NCBI GenBank assembly: GCA_937915735.1
Contig: CALGGS010000133.1
Coordinates: 1-14,104 of the forward strand
Origin: an uncultured Treponema sp.
GTDB lineage: Bacteria; Spirochaetota; Spirochaetia; Treponematales; Treponemataceae
Length of the DNA stretch: 14,104 bases
Reading direction: 5' to 3'
The notes below the pieces were generated by a model that was given only the letters and a program-made list of their open reading frames with translations, had not been told where the DNA came from and searched no databases. Positions 1-7,199 of the stretch are shown in pieces. Each line of letters starts with the position of its first letter. Position 1 is the first letter of the stretch. The position numbers were made by a program, and so were the translations under genes.

Positions 1-1
1 C

Positions 2-67
2 ATTTCTCGTAAATGTCGCGACCAAGTGGGAGCGACTACCTTACTGCGGACGATAAAGCATAAATGA
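2..67 (+). CDS. possible 3' tail of an upstream gene (partial, uncertain)
   Basis: Two forward frames are open from the window edge. One ends in TGA at 65-67 and overlaps the next gene's ATG as ATGA; its last residues are basic (LLRTIKHK). The other ends in TAA at 54-56. The third frame is interrupted at 10-12. The next gene has no clear Shine-Dalgarno site, so translational coupling through the ATGA overlap is attractive. The fragment is far too short to recognise, and choosing the first frame is inference. Confidence 0.25.
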   Translation: MSRKCRDQVGATTLLRTIKHK

Positions 68-843
68 AACAGACAATAACTGGCTTTCATGCCATTGAAG
101 AGAAAGTTCGCTCAGCCCTTGAATCGGGCAAAATCGAGGGGCTTTCTCTTTATTATTCAAAAACAGGTCCTCGCGTAAAAAAAATTCTCGATGTCGCCCA
201 TACGGCGGGAATAAGCGTAACTCAGTGCGATGTAAAAGCCCTCGACAGCCTTGTTCAAAATCTCCCGGAGGTTCTTCGTGACCACAGGGGAATCGTCCTC
301 GTCTTTGAGGGAGCGAAAACATCAAGCGATAACGAAGTGAATTTCGACACCTGGATTGCAGGAGAAGCCCTTTCTGAAGAAAATTCCACGGTTCTGATTC
401 TTGACGAAATCACTGACCCCCATAATGTCGGCGCGATTTTAAGAAGCAGTGACCAGTTTGGCGTTGATTTGGTTGTCATGCCTCAAAGAAACAGCGTCGG
501 AAATGTGAGCGAAAACGACATCATCGCGCGGTCTTCTGCAGGCGCAAGCAGCTATGTGCCCTTCTCTGTCGTAAAAAACTTGAACCGCGCACTTCAAAAA
601 ATAAAGGAAGCCGGATTCTGGATTTACGGAGCTGACGCTGGCGGCGAAAGCGTGCAAAAGCTTAAGTTCCCTTCCAAAACAGCAATCGTAATGGGTAGCG
701 AAGGAAGCGGAATCAGCCGTCTTTTGGAAGAGCAATGCGACTCAATCATTTCAATTCCAACTTGCGGTAAAATCGACAGCCTTAATGTAAGCGTTGCGAC
801 TGGCGTTCTCCTTTACGAGCGATACAGGCAGAGTTTGTCTTAA
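64..843 (+). CDS. rlmB: TrmH/SpoU-family 23S rRNA 2'-O-ribose methyltransferase, RlmB-like
   Basis: This is a SAM-dependent SPOUT enzyme that methylates a ribose 2'-OH in RNA. The full 259-residue length fits the RlmB type. An N-terminal RNA-binding (L30e-like) domain spans about residues 5-80 and begins ITGFHAIEE, the usual RlmB opening. The catalytic TrmH domain spans about 105-257. Its three signature motifs are visible: motif 1 NVGAILRSSDQFG at 121-133 with the catalytic Arg127; motif 2 VMGSEGSGIS at 209-218; motif 3 SLNVSVATGVLLYE at 239-252. Motifs 2 and 3 form the trefoil-knot cofactor site. The known RlmB target is G2251 (E. coli numbering) of 23S rRNA; that exact target here is inferred from the N-terminal domain, and another TrmH specificity is possible. 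The ATG lacks a strong Shine-Dalgarno site, so coupling to an upstream gene is likely. The gene is followed by a hairpin-forming repeat that could end transcription. Confidence 0.92.
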   Translation: MKQTITGFHAIEEKVRSALESGKIEGLSLYYSKTGPRVKKILDVAHTAGISVTQCDVKALDSLVQNLPEVLRDHRGIVLVFEGAKTSSDNEVNFDTWIAGEALSEENSTVLILDEITDPHNVGAILRSSDQFGVDLVVMPQRNSVGNVSENDIIARSSAGASSYVPFSVVKNLNRALQKIKEAGFWIYGADAGGESVQKLKFPSKTAIVMGSEGSGISRLLEEQCDSIISIPTCGKIDSLNVSVATGVLLYERYRQSLS

Positions 844-846
844 AAC

Positions 847-918
847 TTGACGCGGATAAACGCAGATGAGAAATACCTATCTGTGTTTATCCGTGTGTAT
901 CTGCGTCTAATTTTTTTT
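847..918. repeat. compound inverted repeat (copy 1), possible bidirectional terminator
   Basis: The short spacer between two convergent genes is almost entirely an inverted repeat. CGGATAAACGCAGAT at 853-867 pairs with ATCTGTGTTTATCCG at 879-893 (15 bp, one G-U pair, 11-nt loop). Outer GACGC (849-853) can alternatively pair with GCGTC (903-907). A run of eight T follows at 911-918, so on the plus strand it resembles an intrinsic terminator for the rRNA methyltransferase gene. The minus-strand transcript of the facing gene also passes through it. The same two arms recur in opposite orientation near 13602-13715, so this is a dispersed repeat and not just a terminator. Its role is inferred. Confidence 0.75.
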
Positions 919-924
919 CAGCTT

Positions 925-2532
925 TTATTTTTCGCTTATCTTCATAACCCTAAAGCTTCCGTCTTTTTCAAGGATTCCCTCGATTTCAACCTTTTTTCCC
1001 TTGAGTTTTTTAAGATCCTCGAATGTGACAGGCTTTGGCCTTTTCTGCGTACCCGTTACCGGAGGCTGTCCCATAGCTCTGTCCTTATTCTCCGGAGGGT
1101 TTTCCATTGAAGCCTTCATTGGCTGGGGATTTTTTCCGTCTTTATTGTCTTTTCCGCCCTTCATTTCCATAACGGTCAAAAGTGTCGCCTTGTTGTTATC
1201 GTCGATGAGCATGGCTTTTTCAGAAACAAGGTTCAAGGTACCGGAAATTTTCGTCATATCCATTTTTGGCGGCATTTTTCCGTCCGGAGCATTTTCGCCA
1301 CTCTGCATCGGCTTATCGCCATTTGGCATCGGAGGCATTTTCTCACCCATACCCCTCTTCTGGTTTTGAGAAGAAAGGGCATTTTCAAGCTCACTGAAAT
1401 CATAGTCTGCAGGAAGCAGCTTTCCGCCGTCACTGAGGATTACCGTCCGTCCGGAAAGAGCTTTGTTTTCACTCAGATTCTTGTTGTAATAGATTTTGTG
1501 GCCGTTGGATTTAATATTTTTGAAGGAAGAGTCTGCATCCTCGAATTTGTTGAAGTAAGAATCGGCAGTAATTTCGATTTTCGCAGTTTTATCAAGGGAA
1601 AGATCAACTTTTCCTTGATTTTTGACATTAACGGCACCAGTAAAGAAGGCTTTTTTTCCAAGATTCAGAGATAAAGAACTGATTTTATCGACTACGATGT
1701 CACCCTTTGCCGTCTGAGAAGTAAGATTTACCTTGACCTGGCCTCCGTTAGCCCCCCTTCGTCCCCATCCTCTTTTTGAGTTATTTCCGCTTGCCTGAAT
1801 GAAGATATCAGAATTCCCCTCAAGCTTTGTCCCCTCAAGATTTATGATTGCGTTTGTGTTCGTAATGTAAAAGAAGGGTCCCTTTGCCTTGTTCGTGAGA
1901 CTTGAATTTTTTGAAGTGAAGGTCGCGGTTCCGACATTTGCATCTCCACTCATGCTCTGATAAAGCATAATTCCGCACGAAACCTCACCGTCAAGACCGC
2001 TTCCGCCAGTCAATTTTGATTTTTCAATAAGGACTGAATTTTTTCCTTCGATGACAGCCATTTCTGAGTTTTCGGCAGTACCGGTAAGATTTTTCACTTG
2101 AATGTCTCCTGTCGAATAAATTACAGGAGAGCCTTTTCCTTTGGTAAGAGCCTTGCTTCCGTCAACCGTGACAGTTCCTTCGCCCATATCTGTTGCAAAA
2201 GCTGCGCAATGCTCGCCTTCTGTCGTGACATCAACCTTTTTTGCGTTGATTGTGCCTCCGAAAGCCGCATAAAGACCTCGTGAACCATTTTTCGTCGTAT
2301 GGATAGTAACGCCCTGAACTGTCGCCTTTCCGTCGTTCTGAACGAAAATTGCGTTTTTACTGTCTTCGCCAGACTCAATTTTCTGATTTTTAATTGTCTT
2401 TTCACCTGAGTCAATCTTAATCACAGCGTCAAATTGCTTTGACATGTCCGGTGGCGGAAGCTCACTATTTTGAGCCGCTAGAGAAAACATACAAAATGCA
2501 CAAGATAAAACTAAAACTTTCGTTTTAATCAT
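925..2532 (-). CDS. exported beta-helix-like repeat protein with Met/Pro-rich C-terminal region
   Basis: A 535-residue protein not matched to a named family. Residues 1-20 form a signal peptide (K3 and K5, then a hydrophobic run ending FSLAA), probably cut by signal peptidase I near residue 19 or 20. A Cys at position 10 sits too early for a convincing lipobox. From about 35 to 350 it shows many short alternating strands rich in G, N, T, S and K (patterns such as TVQGVTIHTTKNG, GGTINAKKVDVTTEG, NAIINLEGTKLEGN), as expected of a right-handed beta-helix of the pectin-lyase/adhesin type. Residues 392-500 are low-complexity and rich in Met, Pro, Gly, Lys and Asp (MPPMPNGDKP, GKMPPKMDM). The end (about 503-535, KKVEIEGILEKDGSFRV) looks like a small beta-barrel. 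The start is supported by GGAGG 8 nt upstream of ATG. It stands alone and divergent from the next gene. A surface or periplasmic binding/adhesive role is inferred only. Confidence 0.82.
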   Translation of the reverse strand: MIKTKVLVLSCAFCMFSLAAQNSELPPPDMSKQFDAVIKIDSGEKTIKNQKIESGEDSKNAIFVQNDGKATVQGVTIHTTKNGSRGLYAAFGGTINAKKVDVTTEGEHCAAFATDMGEGTVTVDGSKALTKGKGSPVIYSTGDIQVKNLTGTAENSEMAVIEGKNSVLIEKSKLTGGSGLDGEVSCGIMLYQSMSGDANVGTATFTSKNSSLTNKAKGPFFYITNTNAIINLEGTKLEGNSDIFIQASGNNSKRGWGRRGANGGQVKVNLTSQTAKGDIVVDKISSLSLNLGKKAFFTGAVNVKNQGKVDLSLDKTAKIEITADSYFNKFEDADSSFKNIKSNGHKIYYNKNLSENKALSGRTVILSDGGKLLPADYDFSELENALSSQNQKRGMGEKMPPMPNGDKPMQSGENAPDGKMPPKMDMTKISGTLNLVSEKAMLIDDNNKATLLTVMEMKGGKDNKDGKNPQPMKASMENPPENKDRAMGQPPVTGTQKRPKPVTFEDLKKLKGKKVEIEGILEKDGSFRVMKISEK

Positions 2533-2618
2533 AAAAATACCTCCGTTAATTTTTATGCGTTAATCTTCGCACGGAAGTTTAAAACGAAACTTTAAAAAGC
2601 CTGTTTGTAAGAAAGACC

Positions 2619-2631
2619 TTATTGTGAATAA
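2619..2631. promoter_or_regulatory. small palindrome in the divergent intergenic region
   Basis: TTATT-GTG-AATAA is a perfect palindrome with a 3-bp centre in the 206-bp spacer between two divergent genes, so it could be an operator for either. Nothing else in the spacer identifies a regulator. Short A/T palindromes arise easily by chance. Confidence 0.2.
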
Positions 2632-2677
2632 CGGAAAGTTATGGAATTTTATGCCCTTTCAGCGATAAAAAACAGCT

Positions 2678-2706
2678 TTGTAATTTAGAAAAAATTGGTG
2701 TACAAT
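2678..2706 (+). promoter_or_regulatory. sigma-70-type promoter for the GlsB/YeaQ-like gene
   Basis: TTGTAA (2678-2683) and TACAAT (2701-2706) are separated by exactly 17 bp. Transcription would start near 2713, about 25 nt before the ATG, leaving room for the AGGAGG site at 2728-2733. Each hexamer differs slightly from consensus. Confidence 0.6.
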
Positions 2707-2738
2707 ATAGGCCTATACAAAAATTACAGGAGGAAAAA

Positions 2739-2978
2739 ATGCTTGTAACAATCCTAATGGGTCTTATCGTCGGACTTCTCGGCGGCTTCTTTATGAAAAC
2801 CAGTTTCGGAGGAAGCACTCTCGTTGGCTTCATCGTCTGCGTTCTTGTCGGTATTGTCGGCTCATTTATCGGCGGTTTCATCGGCTCTGCACTCAAGGTC
2901 AAAAACACGGTTTTGCAGTTCGTCCTTGATGTTGTCGGCGCTTGTATTCTGATTGCAATTCTAAACGCAATATTCTAG
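2739..2978 (+). CDS. GlsB/YeaQ/YmgE-family small membrane protein
   Basis: A 79-residue, highly hydrophobic protein of the 'transglycosylase-associated' (GlsB/YeaQ/YmgE) family. The length is typical. It has three predicted membrane helices at about 2-20, 27-50 and 58-78, with the glycine-rich signature GLIVGLLGGFFMK...GFIVCVLVGIVGSFIGGFIG. Family members are inner-membrane proteins often linked to general or cell-envelope stress. No enzymatic activity has been established, and the 'transglycosylase' label is historical. The start is firm: AGGAGG 5 nt before ATG, and a promoter immediately upstream. The next gene follows after 48 bp in the same direction, with a hairpin between them that may limit read-through. 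Confidence 0.9.
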   Translation: MLVTILMGLIVGLLGGFFMKTSFGGSTLVGFIVCVLVGIVGSFIGGFIGSALKVKNTVLQFVLDVVGACILIAILNAIF

Positions 2979-2991
2979 GGCCTTCATAAAA

Positions 2992-3037
2992 TTGAAAATC
3001 ATATCTTTAAACAGTAAAATAAGGATATGATTTTCAA
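2992..3037 (+). promoter_or_regulatory. perfect 14-bp inverted repeat enclosing a start codon
   Basis: TTGAAAATCATATC at 2992-3005 is the exact reverse complement of 3024-3037, with an 18-nt loop. The right arm contains the ATG (3027-3029) of the downstream 941-residue protein, and the purine-rich AAGGA lies at the loop/stem border. In RNA the stem would hide the start codon. It is followed by a pyrimidine-rich stretch (3042-3074), so a role as attenuator or weak terminator after the small membrane-protein gene is also possible. The pairing is directly visible; the regulatory role is inferred. Confidence 0.6.
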
Positions 3038-5852
3038 ACGATTTCTTTTTTCTCTTCTTATTTTTTTTACTTTTTCAAACGCATTTTCATCAGACGGAGT
3101 TATGTCCGGCTCTTCTTCCCCCCTTCATGTTATCAGAACTGAATATTTTGACATTATTTTTGCAGAAGAAAGCCGCGAGACAGCAAACAAAATCGCTTCC
3201 GTCTGTGATGATTACTATCTTGAAATTACAAAAAAGCTTGAGACGGACGCTTACCAGAGATTTCCTGTCACGATAACGAGGTCTGTTGAACTTCTTAACG
3301 CTTATTATGCGGCAGTTCCCTACAACAGAATTGTTTTGTACGACACGCTGCCAGAAGAAAGCCTTGATATGTACGAGGACACGATTCAATCGGTTTTTTA
3401 CCACGAGCTGACACACGCAGTCACCTACAATATGAAGGGAAAAGCCTTAAGAAAACTCTCCTTTTTTTCAGATATGATGAATCCGGCATGGCTTACAGTG
3501 ACGACCTTTTGGGCAGAGGGAGCGACAGTTTCCTTTGAAAGCAAGGGGCGAGGCGGCCGCTTAAATGACCCTTTTTCCACCCAGCTTGCAAATCAGGCCA
3601 AAATCGAAGGGAAATTTCCTTCATGGCGGGATGTGACTGGAGCGCGTGACACATATCCTGGCGGCACGGACGCCTACATTTTCGGAAGTATGTTCGCCTC
3701 ATACTTACAAGAAAAATACGGGATGAGCAAGTACGCAGATTTTTGGAAGGAGGCAAACAAAAGACTCACCTTCCGATTCATAGCCAGCGTTTTTGAAAAG
3801 GCTTATGACAATCACTCAATCACGGAGGAGTGGCGAGAATTTGAAAAAACTCTTGAAATAGACCACGCAGAAAAAAATGCGGCTCTTCTTTCCAATAAAA
3901 AATCAAGAATCACGGCATTTGACGCTCATTTTTCAGAAAACGAAGTTAAAATCGCTTATTTTGACTCTCCTTCACAAAGTTTAAGGCTAATAACCTTAGA
4001 AAAGAGTGCTGACGGACAATTTAAGCTCAAAAAGAATAAAAAGCTTCTCGCCATAAGCGGAATTACAAGGATAAGTTTTTCCCTGGACGGTCAGAAAATA
4101 GCATTAAGCCGAACAATCGACAAAAAAACTTACAAATGTGTCACGGCTGAATATGAGCTGAAAAGAGGCAGATACAAAGAAAACGGCGTTAACGAGCAAC
4201 GGGACGCATTTTTTATGAAAAAAGACGGCCAAGACAGTCTTGGTTTTGTGCAAATTGAAGGTTCTAAGGCAAGTGCGAGGGGAATTATACTTCAAAAAGA
4301 CAGTGAAATTCCCTACAGCCCTATTCCAATCAGTGAAAATTTAAATGCATGCATCATAAAAGACGGACTTGAATGGAAAATCAGACTTTCCGCCATTTTA
4401 GGCGCAGATGACTGCAAAGTACCCCAGATGAGCGATTATGAGATTTCGGGCGGTATGAGCGAAAAATCCATCCTTCACAATCTTCACCTTGTCTCCTGTG
4501 ACGAAAAGGAGATTTTTCTGTCTTTTGTTTGGGCGACTCTCGGCGAAGGCGGAAAAATGCTTTCACGAGCGGGAATTTTAAAAATTGACAGGGCGACAAT
4601 GAAAGGAAACTTTTTTCTTCAGAAAGAAAACGCTTTTGCAGGCTTTATCGACGCCGTTTGTGAAAAACCAGTGAAAGACGACACTTTCACATTTTTTGTC
4701 ATCGCCGCAGAATACGACAGGAATCCTCTCTACAGCATTCAGATAAAAATAAGCGACTTTGCTTTGTCAGACGCCACCACCGCCGTTTCAAGCGAGCAGG
4801 AGCGAGTCGAGAAAAGGGGCACAGACTACAAGGAAATTCCTTATTCATCATTCCGATACTACAAAAAAGGAATTTTCCTCCCATTTTTGGGTTTAGTTCC
4901 GATTTATAATCATGATTTTGAGCAGGATACTACGGCAATTCTTGGCTTGACTTTTATCTCAACGAATCCCTGGGGGGACAAGCAGATTCTTTTTACTGCC
5001 GGCTTTGACTCAAGCTACAAGAACAGCGGGGCTCAGCTTTCTATTTCCGGCGGTAATGACAGCCTTTCATATTCACTGAGCGGAAGCGCAATTTTCGACA
5101 AGGACGGATTTATGCAGACAGCGGACACGCTGAGTCTTGCAAAAGTACTTTGGAGCGGCCGCATAAGCACACTCTCCCTTGGCTTTCAAGGACAATTTTT
5201 GTATGGAAGACAAATTATCGATGACGAGCTTGAAGAAAACCGTGACGAGTCAAACGCAAAAAGCGCGGACGCTCTCGCCTATCTGAAATTTACGAACATA
5301 CATAAAATTTCTCCGGGTGTCTACAAATACGCAGGTTTTTCCCTTCACCCCTTCGTCCTTTCTTCTTACCGTGACACAGAAAATCTTTTTGAGGCAGATA
5401 AATACATAAACGCAGGAACTCAAGCCTCTCTCCGATTCCCGATTTTCGTTCCTTTTATTTTTACGGCGACACTTTTCCCTTCAAGAAGCTATGTCGCTCA
5501 GGGAACTGTAAGGGCGATTCTTTTTGACTGTGAAATTCACAAGGGAATTCCGGCTATTTCTATTTTTGCTCAGAGATTTTTGCTTTCTGCCAGCTACACA
5601 GGAAAGTTCACCTACATGCACGACAAATTTTGGGACATAAAAAGAACCGATGAAATCTTAAAAAACATCGAAAAAGATAACTATTCAGATGCAATTTCGC
5701 TTTCAGCAGATTTTTATCTGACTCCAAACACAGGCTACATGGCGACAGGCGAACTTCAGTTCCGTCTGGGCTATTCAGTCATCTACCGTCCGAACCCCAA
5801 ATCAAACGAAAAACGGCTCGGATATGGATTAAGTTTTGAAGTAGTTTACTAG
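3027..5852 (+). CDS. exported HExxH peptidase-like / TolB-like propeller / outer-membrane barrel protein
   Basis: A 941-residue protein of no named family that I can recognise. Residues 1-22 form a signal peptide (K4 and R5, then FLFSLLIFFTFSNAFS). Residues about 35-280 form a gluzincin-like metallopeptidase domain with FYHELTHAVTY. His126, Glu127 and His130 make the zinc site, and WAEG with Glu164 is the likely third ligand. Residues about 290-585 resemble TolB/WD40 propeller blades (ISFSLDGQKIALSR at 349-362). A linker (about 600-625) leads to a C-terminal beta-rich region (about 630-941) with alternating hydrophobic strands, aromatic girdles and a final Tyr (LGYGLSFEVVY), typical of outer-membrane barrels. 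It probably sits in the outer membrane with the peptidase and propeller in the periplasm or outside. The ATG is the only start possible after an in-frame TAA at 3015. Its AAGGA is only 1 nt away, so initiation looks weak or controlled by the hairpin. Proteolytic activity is unproven. Confidence 0.85.
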   Translation: MIFKRFLFSLLIFFTFSNAFSSDGVMSGSSSPLHVIRTEYFDIIFAEESRETANKIASVCDDYYLEITKKLETDAYQRFPVTITRSVELLNAYYAAVPYNRIVLYDTLPEESLDMYEDTIQSVFYHELTHAVTYNMKGKALRKLSFFSDMMNPAWLTVTTFWAEGATVSFESKGRGGRLNDPFSTQLANQAKIEGKFPSWRDVTGARDTYPGGTDAYIFGSMFASYLQEKYGMSKYADFWKEANKRLTFRFIASVFEKAYDNHSITEEWREFEKTLEIDHAEKNAALLSNKKSRITAFDAHFSENEVKIAYFDSPSQSLRLITLEKSADGQFKLKKNKKLLAISGITRISFSLDGQKIALSRTIDKKTYKCVTAEYELKRGRYKENGVNEQRDAFFMKKDGQDSLGFVQIEGSKASARGIILQKDSEIPYSPIPISENLNACIIKDGLEWKIRLSAILGADDCKVPQMSDYEISGGMSEKSILHNLHLVSCDEKEIFLSFVWATLGEGGKMLSRAGILKIDRATMKGNFFLQKENAFAGFIDAVCEKPVKDDTFTFFVIAAEYDRNPLYSIQIKISDFALSDATTAVSSEQERVEKRGTDYKEIPYSSFRYYKKGIFLPFLGLVPIYNHDFEQDTTAILGLTFISTNPWGDKQILFTAGFDSSYKNSGAQLSISGGNDSLSYSLSGSAIFDKDGFMQTADTLSLAKVLWSGRISTLSLGFQGQFLYGRQIIDDELEENRDESNAKSADALAYLKFTNIHKISPGVYKYAGFSLHPFVLSSYRDTENLFEADKYINAGTQASLRFPIFVPFIFTATLFPSRSYVAQGTVRAILFDCEIHKGIPAISIFAQRFLLSASYTGKFTYMHDKFWDIKRTDEILKNIEKDNYSDAISLSADFYLTPNTGYMATGELQFRLGYSVIYRPNPKSNEKRLGYGLSFEVVY

Positions 5853-6853
5853 CTGATTGCACTTTCTATACGCTGAAAAATATTTCCTTTTGAAGAACGG
5901 AATTTATCGCTCATCGTTTTGTAACACTGTAATATCAAAAAAAGAAGCGAATTTTCTGTCGGCTTAAGGATAAAGGCACACTGGCTTAAAGAAGCGGCAA
6001 TCGAAAGCCTGAGTGATTTTTGAAGTCCTGAAAGCAAGGCTTCACTGGTAATGGAGAGTCTCCAGATTTTAAAAATCACCCTGCCCATAGGCTCAAAAAC
6101 TGAAGAAATCAAAATAAAAATCCACATAAAGATATGGGGCAAAATTAAAATCTTTCGTTTGCAAAGTGTCTGCCCTGTAAAGCTTAAAAGCAGCATTAAA
6201 ACCAAAATGCAGATATTTTTGATAAAAAAAGCGCTTGCACTAAGGCAGAGAATAACAAGGGCAATAAAAAACTGAAGGGGAAAGCCCCCGGACTTCGGCA
6301 GGAAAGAGCCTTCATTTTCAAGAGGCATAATATTTACCGGAGCTTGTGATAAAAGGTCAGTTTTCATAGAAGTTTTGATTTTTGTGGCAAAAAAAGCGGT
6401 TATGATTCCGCTGGCAGTATTAAAGATTAGCATGACCCCCAGAAGCGACAGAACGCCTTTTCCGAGATATAGAGAACAGCAAAAAATCTGAGCGAAAGCA
6501 CTTACGGCCGAGCCAAAAACAGAAATTCCAAAAATTGAAAAAAGCTTTTTGCCGCTTTTTCCCTCAAGAAAAGCAATCAAAAACATTAAAAGGGCGCTTA
6601 AAAAGCTCTGAAAAAGTGAAATCAGAAAAAAAGGCGAAAAAAGAGTCCCGGAAACCAGGGAAGATGCAAGGGATTTAAAGAAAACCAGCAGGCAAAACTG
6701 GGTGAAAGGCAAGTCGAAAGACAGAAGAAGAGCTATATTTCCAAAACCAAAGCGAAGGAAAGGCAGAGGTTTGGGCAAAATCATCTCGATATATGAAAAA
6801 AGAAGGGCAAGAGAAGTTAAAAAAGCAAGACGATTTTTAGTTTGAAAGGGCAT
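5849..6853 (-). CDS. Gx-transporter-family membrane protein with an EcfT-like C-terminal half
   Basis: A very hydrophobic 334-residue protein. Residues about 1-170 match the Gx-transporter family (Pfam Hpre_diP_synt_I, the old 'heptaprenyl diphosphate synthase component I'), an S-component-like membrane fold; note the segment LRFGFGNIALLLSFDLPFTQ. The family alone is usually about 170 residues. The second half has three or four more helices and a cytoplasmic segment, SEALLSGLQKSLRLSIAASL, resembling the coupling region of ECF-transporter EcfT subunits. A fused S+T-like architecture is therefore suspected. I chose the ATG at 6853 because GAGG lies 6 nt upstream. A TTG 24 bp further out (6877) has no such site. 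The start overlaps the upstream NusG_II gene by 17 bp, so the two are probably translationally coupled. The substrate is unknown. Its stop shares CTAG with the facing gene's stop. Confidence 0.82.
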   Translation of the reverse strand: MPFQTKNRLAFLTSLALLFSYIEMILPKPLPFLRFGFGNIALLLSFDLPFTQFCLLVFFKSLASSLVSGTLFSPFFLISLFQSFLSALLMFLIAFLEGKSGKKLFSIFGISVFGSAVSAFAQIFCCSLYLGKGVLSLLGVMLIFNTASGIITAFFATKIKTSMKTDLLSQAPVNIMPLENEGSFLPKSGGFPLQFFIALVILCLSASAFFIKNICILVLMLLLSFTGQTLCKRKILILPHIFMWIFILISSVFEPMGRVIFKIWRLSITSEALLSGLQKSLRLSIAASLSQCAFILKPTENSLLFLILQCYKTMSDKFRSSKGNIFQRIESAIS

Positions 6854-7199
6854 CAAAATCCTCAGAAGTTTTTCCAAGATAGATAATTACATTGTTCGGG
6901 AGACAGACGAGAGGAGAATCCCAGCCTTGGTGAACGCAAATTTTGTTGGGGCAAGGAGAATCTATTATTCTGATTTTTCCGTTTTTTATCTCAAAAACGG
7001 TCTCTCCAAGCTCCCCTGCGATTTTATGAATGGAGTCGACATTTGCAGAAAATTCATAGTTTTCACCGCACGCTTTCACATAAACCCGCTCTTTTGGCGT
7101 AAAAAGATTCTTTACGGTCAAAAAAATTCCCAGCGAAAGCATCAGGAAAATTACAAGGAAATCAAGGATTTTTATTTTACCGTCGGCCAAATGCTTCAA
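6837..7199 (-). CDS. NusG domain II-containing membrane-anchored protein
   Basis: A single N-terminal membrane helix (DFLVIFLMLSLGIFLTVKNLF) precedes an extracytoplasmic NusG_II domain (Pfam PF07009). The hallmark CPNKICVHQGWDSPLVCLPN carries three Cys, the last two bracketing the conserved H-x-G-W. In many Firmicutes and spirochaetes this family is encoded beside a Gx-transporter gene, exactly as here, and often near flavin-transfer (ApbE) genes. A role in a membrane redox or cofactor-uptake system is suspected but not established. The start is uncertain. No ATG exists before the membrane helix, and the frame stays open upstream inside tsaD. I chose the TTG at 7199 (120 residues) because GAGG lies 11 nt upstream; TTG at 7190, 7208 or 7253 are alternatives. 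It overlaps the tsaD end by about 23 bp, implying one transcript. Confidence 0.82.
   Translation of the reverse strand: MKHLADGKIKILDFLVIFLMLSLGIFLTVKNLFTPKERVYVKACGENYEFSANVDSIHKIAGELGETVFEIKNGKIRIIDSPCPNKICVHQGWDSPLVCLPNNVIIYLGKTSEDFDALSN

Noticed and set aside
41..325. 94-codon minus-strand frame opposite the rRNA methyltransferase start
   Set aside because: Lies antisense to a well-supported enzyme and has no family resemblance or ribosome site.
2121..2414. 97-codon minus-strand frame inside the beta-helix gene in another phase
   Set aside because: Overlaps a gene with signal peptide, ribosome site and full-length structure; the alternative translation is basic and unstructured.
2575..2592. 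AAGTTT/AAACTT inverted repeat upstream of the beta-helix gene
   Set aside because: Only 6-bp A/T-rich arms, and no promoter boxes line up convincingly with it.
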